A program made the position numbers and the translations under genes. Shown piece by piece: positions 55,801 to 63,193 of a stretch of DNA of 64,000 nt (position 1 is its first letter; each line of letters begins with the position of its first letter). The notes beneath the pieces were generated by a model. That model was not told where the DNA came from and ran no database searches. It worked only from the letters and a program-made list of their open reading frames with translations. The DNA lies in contig JBFWVR010000006.1 of assembly GCA_050246635.1 (NCBI GenBank), positions 186,001-250,000 of the forward strand, written 5' to 3'. The stretch is from JBFWVR01 sp050246635 (GTDB taxonomy: Bacteria; Acidobacteriota; Vicinamibacteria; Vicinamibacterales; UBA2999).

Positions 55801-57285
55801 GTGGCCGGGCCAGGGATGTGGGGTAGGCAGTTGCAGAGCTCGGCGACCATCCGGAGCGGCCGGCGGCGGGTCCTCGTGATCGACGACGAGCCGATGACCA
55901 CCGATTGGCTCAGGATGGTCATCGAGCAGGCGCCCGGTCCGCCCGGGTACGAGGTCCGCACGGCGGGCATCGGGGCCCGTGGCGTCGAGATCTTCCGGGA
56001 CTGGCAGCCGCACCTCGTGCTGCTCGACCTCCTGCTCCCCGACATCGATGGCATCGCGCTGCTCCGGACGATCAAGGACAGTGCCCCGGCGGTCGAGGTG
56101 ATCGTGATCAGCGGGCAGGGCACGATCAAGCGCGCGCTGGAGGCCGGCCAGGCGGGCGCCTTCTGGTTCATCGAGAAGTCCGACATGGATCCGGCCGGCG
56201 TGGTGGGCCTGCTGGAACGGGCCACCGGCCGCCAGCTGGAACGCCAGCGGCATGAGCAGCTCCAGGCCCAGCTCCGCAGCCAGTACTCGTTCTCGAACAT
56301 CATCGGGAAGAGCCACCAGATGCGGGAGCTCTTCGAGCTGATCGACGCGGTGGCCGAGAGCGAGGCCAACATCCTCATCCAGGGGGAGAACGGCACCGGC
56401 AAGGAGCTCATCGCAAACGCGATCCACCACCGGAGCCGGCGCGCGAAGGGCCCGTTCATCAAGATCAACTGTGCGGCGCTGCCCAAGGACCTCATCGAGT
56501 CGGAGCTCTTCGGCTACAAGCGCGGGGCCTTCACCGGCGCCAGCACCGACAAGGTCGGCCTGCTGGAACTGGCCGGCGGCGGGTCGCTCATGCTGGACGA
56601 GATTGGCGAGATGCCGCCCTTCCTCCAGACGAAGCTCCTGCGGGTGCTGCAGGAGCGCGAGTACCGCCCGCTCGGCAGCGACAACTGGGTCAAGGTCGAC
56701 TTCCGGCTGATCTGCGCCACCAACATCGACCTCGAGACGGCGCTGCGCGAGGGCCGCCTGCGCGAGGACCTCTACTTCCGCATCAACACGATTGCCCTGC
56801 GGGTGCCGCCGCTCCGCGAGCGCACCGAGGACATCCCGCTGCTCGGGTCGCACTTCATCGAGAAGTACAATGAGCGCTACCAGAAGCAGGTGAAGGGCAT
56901 CTCGGCGGCGGCCTACCACCTGCTCATCCGGAGCCGCTGGCCGGGCAACGTGCGCGAGCTCGAGAACGTGATCGAACGCGCCGTGCTGGTGTCGAAGGGC
57001 GGGGAACTGCAGCCGTCGGACCTGCCCGAGGCCGTGCGGGAGGAGGCGGGCGGCGCGGCGGACTTCACCGTGCCCCCCCACCGGACGCTCGCGGAGATCG
57101 AGCGCATGGCCCTGGTGCAGACGCTCCAGCGCACGAACTGGAACAAGCAGGAGGCCGCGCAGATCCTCGGGCTGTACCGGCCCACCTTGTACAGCAAGAT
57201 GCGCAAGCATGGGATCACCGACCCGAGCCGCGCGGCGCGTGAGGCGCGCGCGGCGCTCGTGACGACCGAAACGGAGGCTTCGTGA
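55801..57285 (+). CDS. NtrC-family sigma-54-dependent response regulator
   Basis: The 494-residue protein: receiver (VLVIDDEPMTTDWL, phospho-Asp in LVLLDLLLPDIDG, VISGQG, EKSD in place of the usual KP), AAA+ activator (GENGTGKE, ELFGYKRGAFTGAST, LMLDEIGEMP, WPGNVRELENVIERAV) and a Fis-type helix-turn-helix (NWNKQEAAQILGLYRPTLYS). GTG 55801 is used, with ATG 55816 possible. Translationally coupled to a YtxH gene (GTGA). Likely an envelope-stress regulator given its neighbours (inference). No cognate kinase adjacent. Confidence 0.94.
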   Translation: MAGPGMWGRQLQSSATIRSGRRRVLVIDDEPMTTDWLRMVIEQAPGPPGYEVRTAGIGARGVEIFRDWQPHLVLLDLLLPDIDGIALLRTIKDSAPAVEVIVISGQGTIKRALEAGQAGAFWFIEKSDMDPAGVVGLLERATGRQLERQRHEQLQAQLRSQYSFSNIIGKSHQMRELFELIDAVAESEANILIQGENGTGKELIANAIHHRSRRAKGPFIKINCAALPKDLIESELFGYKRGAFTGASTDKVGLLELAGGGSLMLDEIGEMPPFLQTKLLRVLQEREYRPLGSDNWVKVDFRLICATNIDLETALREGRLREDLYFRINTIALRVPPLRERTEDIPLLGSHFIEKYNERYQKQVKGISAAAYHLLIRSRWPGNVRELENVIERAVLVSKGGELQPSDLPEAVREEAGGAADFTVPPHRTLAEIERMALVQTLQRTNWNKQEAAQILGLYRPTLYSKMRKHGITDPSRAAREARAALVTTETEAS

Positions 57286-57518
57286 ACGACCGCGACACGC
57301 TCATCCTGAGCGGCATTGCCGGCGCGGCGGCCGGCGTGGCCCTCGGCTACTTCTTCTTCACGTCCCAGGGCCGGCGGCTCCGCGAGGACGTCGAGCCGAA
57401 CATCGAGGCGCTGATGCGCGAGGCCGGCCGGCTGCGGGCGGCCGTGGACCAGATCCGGGCGGGCATCGAGGAGTTCCAGTCCGGCGCGAAGGACGCCTGG
57501 CCGCGCCGGTTCGCCTGA
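57282..57518 (+). CDS. YtxH-like small membrane protein
   Basis: The 78-residue protein has one helix (LILSGIAGAAAGVALGYFFF), then TSQGRRLREDVEPNIEALM and an amphipathic coil (AVDQIRAGIEEFQSG). It is similar in plan to the protein at 54996. GTG 57282 overlaps the regulator stop. Function unknown. Confidence 0.85.
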   Translation: MNDRDTLILSGIAGAAAGVALGYFFFTSQGRRLREDVEPNIEALMREAGRLRAAVDQIRAGIEEFQSGAKDAWPRRFA

Positions 57519-57525
57519 TACCCCC

Positions 57526-58425
57526 GTGCCCCCGGAACCTGGCCGCCCCTGGGCGCGCGCCCTCCGGCGCGTGGCGCTCGCCGCCTGGCGCGGCGTTGGC
57601 GAGCTCTACAACAGCGACGGCCTCACGCATGCGGCGGCCATTGCCTACTACGCCCTGCTGTCGCTGTTCCCGTTCTTCCTGCTGCTGCTGTCGATCCTCG
57701 GGACCGTGACCGCCGACCAGGCGGATCGCGACGCGGTGGTCGACTTCATCTTCCGTTACTTCCCGCGGCAGTTCGACTTCATGACGCGCCAGCTCGACGC
57801 GTTCCGGGGGCAGACCGTGCGCATCGGGGTCGGGGGCGCCATCGCGCTGACGTGGGCGTCGCTCGGCGTCTTCAACGCCGTGTCGTCGGCCGTCAACCAC
57901 GCCTGGGGCGTCGAGCGCAGGCGCAGCTTCCTCCGCCACCGGCTGATGTCGTTCGTGATGCTGCTGTCGGCGAGCGGCATCTTCGTGCTGGCGCTGATCC
58001 TGGCCAGCCTGGCGAAGCTGGCGCAGACCAGCACGAGCTGGTTCTGGGGCCTGCTGGTCCACTCGCCCTGGCTCACCTGGCTGACCGGGCTGTCGGCGGG
58101 CTACGCGGCGACAGGCCTGCTCATCGTCTGCGTTGCGCTCGTGTTCTACTTCGTGCCGAACACGCGCGTCCGCTTCCGTGACGTCTGGCCCGGGGCCATC
58201 GTCACGGGGCTGGCGTGGCGCGGCGCCCTCGCAGGCTTCTCCTTCTACGCGCGCGACCTCGCGACCTGGAACTTCATCCACGGGTCGATTGCGGCCGTGG
58301 TGGTGTTCCTGCTGTGGGTGTACGTCTCGGCCGTCATCCTGCTGTACGGCGTCGAGATGACGGCGTCGTACGCGCGGTTGACCGACGCGGCCCGGCGGCA
58401 CCCGACGATGCCGGGGCCGCCCTGA
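57526..58425 (+). CDS. YihY/BrkB-family integral membrane protein
   Basis: The 299-residue protein has about six helices with family motifs GLTHAAAIAYYALLSLFPFF, GVFNAVSSAVNHAWGVERRR, YFVPNTRVRFRDVWPGAIVT and HGSIAAVVVFLLWVYVSAVI. The family was once annotated as ribonuclease BN, which is incorrect; a transport or lipid-related role is unproven. GTG 57526 lies seven bases after the ytxH stop, so it belongs to the operon. Confidence 0.92.
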   Translation: MPPEPGRPWARALRRVALAAWRGVGELYNSDGLTHAAAIAYYALLSLFPFFLLLLSILGTVTADQADRDAVVDFIFRYFPRQFDFMTRQLDAFRGQTVRIGVGGAIALTWASLGVFNAVSSAVNHAWGVERRRSFLRHRLMSFVMLLSASGIFVLALILASLAKLAQTSTSWFWGLLVHSPWLTWLTGLSAGYAATGLLIVCVALVFYFVPNTRVRFRDVWPGAIVTGLAWRGALAGFSFYARDLATWNFIHGSIAAVVVFLLWVYVSAVILLYGVEMTASYARLTDAARRHPTMPGPP

Positions 58426-58427
58426 GA

Positions 58428-58484
58428 TGGCCTCACTCTCTTCGGGCGGCACGGTAAGCCGCCCGCTACGCGGGCGTGAGGCCA
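58428..58484 (+). terminator. Compound hairpin after the YihY gene
   Basis: TGGCCTCAC (58428-58436) pairs with GTGAGGCCA (58476-58484). Inside, GGGCGGC (58444-58450) pairs with GCCGCCC (58458-58464) and CCCGC with GCGGG. This Y-shaped structure starts three bases after the stop codon. Confidence 0.6.
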
Positions 58485-58557
58485 CGCGGGGCGTGTCTGG
58501 CCTCGCCTCCTCCGGCGGCTCGGCAGGTCGAGTTGCGAGGGTTGGAAGGATCCCCAC

Positions 58558-59088
58558 ATGAACGACGATTCGCTCGCTGGACGCCGCATCGCACTGCTCG
58601 TGGAGGACTTCTTCGACGATGCGGAGCTCGTCGGCGCACGGGACACGCTCGTCGCGCATGGCGCGGCGGTGGTGATCGTCGGGCCACTGGCTGGCCGCTC
58701 GCACACCGGTCTTGCCGGGACCGCCGTGAGCGTCGAGCGCGCCGGCGGTGAGGCACGCGCTGCGGACTTCGATGCGGTGGTCGTGCCCGGCGGGTACGCG
58801 CCCGACCGTTTGCGGCTCCGGCACGCCGTGGTCGACCTTGTCCGGGACGCGGTGGCGGCGGGCAAACCGGTCGCCGCCATCTGCCGGGGGCCGGCGCTGC
58901 TCATCAACGCGGGCGTGATCCGCGGCCGCACGGTCACCTGCTGGCCGTCCATTGCCGTCGATCTCAAGAACGCCGGCGGCCGTTACGTGGATCGCCCGGT
59001 CGTCGTCGACGGCCCGGTGATCACGGCACGCAAGGCCGACGACCTGCCGTTCCTGCTGGAAGCGCTCGTGGCGGCACTGCGAAGGTAG
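58558..59088 (+). CDS. DJ-1/PfpI-family protein (type 1 glutamine amidotransferase-like)
   Basis: The 176-residue protein: RRIALLVEDFFDDAELVGAR, DFDAVVVPGGYAPDRLR and the nucleophile elbow PVAAICRGPALLINAG with the catalytic Cys, then a His-poor end (VITARKADDLPFLLEALVA). It matches PfpI/YhbO-type stress proteases or deglycases. SD GGAAGGA lies upstream of ATG 58558. Confidence 0.92.
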   Translation: MNDDSLAGRRIALLVEDFFDDAELVGARDTLVAHGAAVVIVGPLAGRSHTGLAGTAVSVERAGGEARAADFDAVVVPGGYAPDRLRLRHAVVDLVRDAVAAGKPVAAICRGPALLINAGVIRGRTVTCWPSIAVDLKNAGGRYVDRPVVVDGPVITARKADDLPFLLEALVAALRR

Positions 59089-59460
59089 GACTCGCTCCGC
59101 TCGCCGGGACGCGGGCCTGCGGCCCCCGCTCGGACTCACTGCCTTCGCTGGGACTCGCCGCTGCGCGGCTCGCTGGGGACTTGCGAGGCGGTGCTGGCAC
59201 TCTCAAATTGGGATCTGTGCATCCCGGCTCATCTGTGCATCTGTGTATCGGCCGCGCTCCTCCCGTCGGGCCGCCCTTCGAGCGGTAGTTCGCTCCGCGC
59301 TGGGCCGGCATGTGGCCGCGAGTGAGCTGGTCGGGACCAGAACAAGCGAGCGTACATCTGTGCATCCCGCGTCATCTGTGCCATCTGTGCCATCTGTGGC
59401 ATCTGTGGCCTTGCGTCATCTGTGGCCTGGGTGATCGGTGGCCTGTGGCATGATCAATCG
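59089..59460. other. 372-base gap with CATCTGTG-type direct repeats
   Basis: No ORF with support. From 59089 to about 59190 a loose GGACTCGC...CGCTCGC pattern recurs. From 59213 to about 59430 the sequence CATCTGTG occurs repeatedly, singly or as CATCTGTGC/CATCTGTGGC tandem copies (59355-59425). The repeats end about 30 bases before the next start codon. Confidence 0.7.
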
Positions 59461-61596
59461 ATGCCCAATCGCCTGGCCGCCGAGCAGAGCCCGTATCTCC
59501 TCCAGCACGCCGGCAATCCCGTCGACTGGTATCCGTGGGGTGAGGAGGCCTTCGGGCGGGCGCGCGCGGAGCAGCGGCCGATCTTCCTCTCCATCGGCTA
59601 CTCGACGTGCCACTGGTGCCATGTCATGGAGCACGAGTCGTTCGAGGACGCGGCGACGGCCGACCTCCTGAACGCGCACTTCGTGCCCGTGAAGGTGGAC
59701 CGCGAGGAGCGGCCGGACGTCGACCGCGTCTACATGACGTTCGTGCAGGCGACCACCGGCTCTGGTGGCTGGCCGCTGAGCGTCTGGCTGACGCCTGACC
59801 TCAAGCCGTTCTACGGCGGGACGTACTTCCCACCGGTGGCGGCCATGGGCCGCCCGTCGTTCGGGGACGTGCTCACGGAGATCGCGCGAGCTTGGCGCGA
59901 GGAGCGGGAGACGGTGACCGGCTCGGCTGCCCACATCGTGTCGCGCCTCGAGACCCTCACGTCGGAGGCCGGCGCCCCGGCGGAGGCGGGGGAGGCGGGC
60001 GTGCGGAATACGTTGCATGCCTTCCAGCAGGCCTTTGACGCCCGCCACGGCGGCTTCGGCGATCAACCCAAGTTCCCGCGCCCGAGCGAGCTGCTGTTCC
60101 TGCTGCGCGAACACGTGCGCGGCGGCGACGACATGGCGCGCGAGATGGTGCTGGCGACGCTGCGCGCGATGGCACTCGGCGGCCTGCGCGATCACATCGG
60201 CGGCGGGTTCCACCGCTACTCGGTGGATCGGGCCTGGCGGGTCCCGCACTTCGAGAAGATGCTCTACGACCAGGCCCAGCTGGCCCTCGCCTATCTCGAG
60301 GCCGCGCAGCTGACGCGCGATCCGTTTCATGCGCAGATCGCGGAGGACACGCTCCAGTACGTGGCCCGCGAACTGACGGACGAGGCCGGTGGATTCCAGT
60401 CGGCCGAGGACGCCGACAGCGTGCCGCCGGCGGAGGCGGACAATCCGGCGGCGCGCAAGACCGAGGGGGCGTTCTACCTCTGGACGACGGAGGAGCTGCG
60501 AGAGGCCCTCGGGGAGGATAGCCAGATCTTCGAGCTGCGGTTCGGCTGCCTCCCGGACGGGAACGCGCCGTTCGATCCCCAGCAGGAGTTCGGGCGGGGC
60601 AACCTGCTCCATACCGCCCGGAGCGTCTCCCAGATTGCGGAGGAGACGGGCCGCCCGCCGGAGATGGTGGCGCAGGCCCTGGTGGATGCGCGGACACGGC
60701 TCTTCACCCGCCGGGAAGGGCGGCCACACCCGCACCGCGACGACAAGGTGCTCACCGCGTGGAACGGGCTGATGATCGCGGCCTTCGCGCGGGGCGCGCG
60801 GGTGCTCGCGGGCGGTGAAGCCCTCGGCCAGCAGGTCGGCGGCGCGGACCCCGGTGAGCGGCACCTCGCGAGTGCCCAGCGCGCGGCGGCGTTCATGCGC
60901 GAGCGGATGTGGGACGCCCACCGCGGCCTCCTGCGCCGGCGCTATCGGCAGGGCGATGCCGCCATCGACGGCTACGCGGAGGACTACGCGTGCCTCGTCT
61001 TCGGCCTGCTCGAGCTGGTCCAGGCCGACGGGGACCCCGCGTGGCTCGACTGGGCCATCGCCCTGCAGCAGCGGATGGACGCCCTTTTCGGCGACGAGGG
61101 GTCGGGCGCGTACTTCAGCACGACGGGCGACGATCCCTCCGTGCTGCTGCGGTTGCGGGAGGACTACGACGGCGCCGAGCCGGCGCCGACGTCGATGGCC
61201 GCGCTGAACCTCCTGGCGTTGGGCCACCTGACGGGGGAGCGGGCCTTCCTGGATCGCGCGGCTCGTGCACGGGCGTCCTTCGCGGGACGGCTGGATGCGC
61301 ACGGACGGACCATTCCCATGATGGCAGCCGCCGTCAGTGCCGCGCTCGCCCCCGCCGGCCAGATTGTCATCGTCGGGCCGCCGGGCCGCGCGGACACCGC
61401 GGCGATGACCCGTGCCGCGGTTCGTGCATACCGGCCGTTCACCCTCGTGTTGCCCATCGACCCGGCCAGGGCATCCGAATGGGGGACGCGCCTGCCCTGG
61501 ACGGCGGCGATGGCGATGGTGGATGGGAAGGCCACGGCCTACGTCTGCCGCGACTTCGCCTGTGACGCGCCGACCACGCGCCCGGAGGACCTGTGA
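59461..61596 (+). CDS. Thioredoxin-domain protein (YyaL/SSP411 type)
   Basis: The 711-residue protein. The N-terminal thioredoxin-like part has the signature RLAAEQSPYLLQHAGNPVDW, FLSIGYSTCHWCHVMEHESF (CxxC) and VKVDREERPDVDRVYM; the rest is an alpha/alpha six-barrel-like region (HDKVLTAWNGLMIAAFARGA, IDGYAEDYACLVFGLLELVQ). Family homologues include spermatogenesis-associated protein 20; the reaction is unknown. ATG 59461 gives the conserved MPNRLAAEQSPYL start; GTG 59422 is rejected. The last codons overlap the next gene. Confidence 0.93.
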   Translation: MPNRLAAEQSPYLLQHAGNPVDWYPWGEEAFGRARAEQRPIFLSIGYSTCHWCHVMEHESFEDAATADLLNAHFVPVKVDREERPDVDRVYMTFVQATTGSGGWPLSVWLTPDLKPFYGGTYFPPVAAMGRPSFGDVLTEIARAWREERETVTGSAAHIVSRLETLTSEAGAPAEAGEAGVRNTLHAFQQAFDARHGGFGDQPKFPRPSELLFLLREHVRGGDDMAREMVLATLRAMALGGLRDHIGGGFHRYSVDRAWRVPHFEKMLYDQAQLALAYLEAAQLTRDPFHAQIAEDTLQYVARELTDEAGGFQSAEDADSVPPAEADNPAARKTEGAFYLWTTEELREALGEDSQIFELRFGCLPDGNAPFDPQQEFGRGNLLHTARSVSQIAEETGRPPEMVAQALVDARTRLFTRREGRPHPHRDDKVLTAWNGLMIAAFARGARVLAGGEALGQQVGGADPGERHLASAQRAAAFMRERMWDAHRGLLRRRYRQGDAAIDGYAEDYACLVFGLLELVQADGDPAWLDWAIALQQRMDALFGDEGSGAYFSTTGDDPSVLLRLREDYDGAEPAPTSMAALNLLALGHLTGERAFLDRAARARASFAGRLDAHGRTIPMMAAAVSAALAPAGQIVIVGPPGRADTAAMTRAAVRAYRPFTLVLPIDPARASEWGTRLPWTAAMAMVDGKATAYVCRDFACDAPTTRPEDL

Positions 61597-62363
61597 GTCT
61601 CGTCCACATCGTGTCGGAGCGCGGCGGCCACTGGCAGCGTCTCGTGATGGACGCGCCGCGCGGCAACCTGCTCTCGAGGGCCATGGTGCAGGAGCTCGCG
61701 GCGGCCGTCGAGACCGCGGCGGCCCAGCCACGCATCAAGTGGCTCACCATCGAAGGCGCGGGCCCCGACTTCAGCTACGGGGCGAAGATCCAGGAGCACC
61801 TGCCCGGGCCGATGCGCGAGATCCTGCCGGAGGCGGTGCAGTTGACCCGGCAGCTCCTGCACGTGCGGGTGCTCACGGCCGCGCTCGTGCACGGCCGCTG
61901 CCTTGGCGGCGGCTTCGAGCTCGCGCTGTCGTGTGACGACATCCTGGCCGCGGACGATGCGGTGTTCGGCCTGCCGGAGATCCGGCTGGCGGCCCTGCCG
62001 CCCATGGGGGCCGCGTTGCTGCCGGCGCGCGTCGGCGCGTCACGCGCGGCGCGGGCGGTCGTGACGGGGGAGCCGCTGACCGCCGCCTACTGGCATGACG
62101 CGGGCCTGGTCTCGGTGGTCGCCCCCCAGGCGACCATGGAGGAGGCGGCGGGGGACTGGTTCGACCGCCACCTCGCGCCCCGGTCCGCCGCCGCGCTGAC
62201 CTGCGCCGTGGAGGCCTCGCGTCTGGCCCTGCGCGCGTCGGTCCTGCCGGTGCTCGACGCCGCCGAGCGCCTGTACCTCGACGCCCTCCTCACGACCCAT
62301 GACGCGACGGAAGGCATCCAGGCCTGGATCGAGAAGCGCCCACCCGTGTGGGAGGACAGATAA
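61593..62363 (+). CDS. Enoyl-CoA hydratase/isomerase family protein, dienoyl-CoA-hydratase-like
   Basis: The 256-residue crotonase: TIEGAGPDFSYGAKIQEHLP, HGRCLGGGFELALSCDDILA and FGLPEIRLAALPPMGAALLP. The FSYGAKIQEHLPG form recalls cyclohexa-1,5-diene-1-carbonyl-CoA hydratase of anaerobic benzoyl-CoA breakdown, but no other gene of that pathway is here, so the assignment is only to the family. GTG 61593 overlaps the preceding stop (GTGA). Confidence 0.85.
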   Translation: MSLVHIVSERGGHWQRLVMDAPRGNLLSRAMVQELAAAVETAAAQPRIKWLTIEGAGPDFSYGAKIQEHLPGPMREILPEAVQLTRQLLHVRVLTAALVHGRCLGGGFELALSCDDILAADDAVFGLPEIRLAALPPMGAALLPARVGASRAARAVVTGEPLTAAYWHDAGLVSVVAPQATMEEAAGDWFDRHLAPRSAAALTCAVEASRLALRASVLPVLDAAERLYLDALLTTHDATEGIQAWIEKRPPVWEDR

Positions 62364-62368
62364 CCGGG

Positions 62369-62417
62369 AAGTAAGCAGTAAGAAGTAAGAAGTAAGAATT
62401 AGGAATTAGGAATTAGG
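62369..62417. repeat. Heptamer tandem repeats (AAGTAAG, AATTAGG)
   Basis: Seven heptamers: AAGTAAG, CAGTAAG, AAGTAAG, AAGTAAG, then AATTAGG three times. A strongly AT-rich patch in GC-rich DNA. Confidence 0.85.
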
Positions 62418-62444
62418 AAAGGAATTGGGAAGGGCGGAAGTGAA

Positions 62445-62504
62445 AAATGGGGACTGTCCCCATTTCCCCCAGCGATGTCCCAGGAGATGGGGACTGTCCC
62501 CATC
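62445..62504. repeat. Two GGGGACTGTCCCC palindromic elements
   Basis: AAATGGGGAC-T-GTCCCCATTT (62445-62465) and GATGGGGAC-T-GTCCCCATC (62486-62504), each a perfect palindrome around one base. Same family as 6303-6358 and 6892-6916. Confidence 0.88.
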
Positions 62505-62511
62505 TTCTAGA

Positions 62512-62543
62512 TCACCAGATCACGAGATCACCAGATCACCAAA
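62512..62543. repeat. Octamer repeats TCACCAGA (reverse complement of TCTGGTGA)
   Basis: Four octamers TCACCAGA-TCACGAGA-TCACCAGA-TCACCAAA, the same unit as at 24382-24421 in opposite orientation, ending eight bases before the next ORF. Confidence 0.85.
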
Positions 62544-62551
62544 TCTCAAAA

Positions 62552-62914
62552 ATGCCAGTATCAATCGATGTGTGGATCCGTGGCACCACCCATGCCACGA
62601 CGTGCGAGGGCCCCGAGCTGTCGGCCGACGCCGGCGCCTGGACGGACGATGAAGTGCGGAGCCTGCTGACCGGCATGCTGCTGGCGATCGACCGGCAGAA
62701 GAACCCCGGCACCGAGCGGGACCAGGTGGCGCTGCGGGGGTTCAGCTGGATCGTCAGCCCCTATGACGACAAGGGCGTCGTGGTGCACGTGGAGATGCAG
62801 ACGGGCACTGCCAGCGCCGGCCCCTTCCGTGCGGACGAAGCCGCGTTGACGACCACCATTCGCCGGCTGATCACGGCCGAGGCGGCTGGCGGCGCCGGCA
62901 CGACCGTCCACTGA
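62552..62914 (+). CDS. Hypothetical protein
   Basis: A 120-residue protein starting MPVSIDVWIRGTTHATTCEG, with GFSWIVSPYDDKGVVVHVEM as a beta-rich core and AALTTTIRRLITAEAAGG near the end. No signal peptide or recognised family. Only the repeat region lies upstream, so its promoter is not identified. An in-frame ATG at 62447 lies inside the palindromic element and is unlikely to be used. Confidence 0.7.
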   Translation: MPVSIDVWIRGTTHATTCEGPELSADAGAWTDDEVRSLLTGMLLAIDRQKNPGTERDQVALRGFSWIVSPYDDKGVVVHVEMQTGTASAGPFRADEAALTTTIRRLITAEAAGGAGTTVH

Positions 62915-62920
62915 CCGGGT

Positions 62921-62946
62921 GCCGGCCCGTTGCGAAGCGGGCCGGC
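62921..62946 (+). terminator. Terminator hairpin overlapping the next promoter
   Basis: GCCGGCCCG (62921-62929) and CGGGCCGGC (62938-62946) form a perfect 9-bp stem with loop TTGCGAAG. The loop contains the -35 hexamer TTGCGA of the following promoter. Confidence 0.65.
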
Positions 62947-62958
62947 CTGGTATACACT
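62930..62958 (+). promoter_or_regulatory. Promoter TTGCGA-17-TACACT for the leader ORF and MATE gene
   Basis: -35 TTGCGA (62930-62935) and -10 TACACT (62953-62958) with exactly 17 bases between them. A start site near 62965 gives a leader of about 28 bases before the ORF at 62993. Confidence 0.65.
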
Positions 62959-62992
62959 CCCGACTTCGGTTTTCACCCTCCGAGAGACTTCC

Positions 62993-63100
62993 ATGAAACG
63001 GCATATCCCCACCTCCGCGCCGTTTGCGCCGGCCTCGATCGCCGGCGGCATGGGAGTCGGCCTGCGCCCCGATCTCCCCGGCGCCGGCTCGATCCGCTAA
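62993..63100 (+). CDS. 35-residue leader ORF upstream of the MATE gene
   Basis: ATG 62993, with GAGAG six bases upstream, opens 35 codons: MKRHIPTSAPFAPASIAGGM, then GVGLRPDLPGAGSIR and TAA. The peptide is rich in Pro, Ala, Gly and Ser, with no helix or signal peptide. No family recognised. It lies between a good promoter and the MATE start and is followed by a long hairpin. It could be a leader peptide controlling the efflux gene or a short secreted or modified peptide; the first is favoured by position. Not proven to be translated. Confidence 0.5.
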   Translation: MKRHIPTSAPFAPASIAGGMGVGLRPDLPGAGSIR

Positions 63101-63130
63101 TCCACAACTTCTTCACCACTCTCTGATTCC

Positions 63131-63180
63131 CGGGACCGGGCCGAGAGGCCGGTGCCCGATTCGTGTCATGCCCGGTCCCG
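63131..63180 (+). promoter_or_regulatory. Long hairpin in the MATE leader
   Basis: CGGGACCGGGC (63131-63141) pairs perfectly with GCCCGGTCCCG (63170-63180), an 11-bp stem with a 28-base loop. It ends 13 bases before the MATE start and 30 bases after the leader ORF. No T-run follows. Position suggests attenuation or translational control. Confidence 0.6.
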
Positions 63181-63193
63181 CTGGACGTCGGTC

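Noticed and set aside
62447..62551. N-terminal extension of the 120-residue hypothetical protein
   Set aside because: It would translate the palindromic elements and octamer repeats; ATG 62552 gives a normal start.
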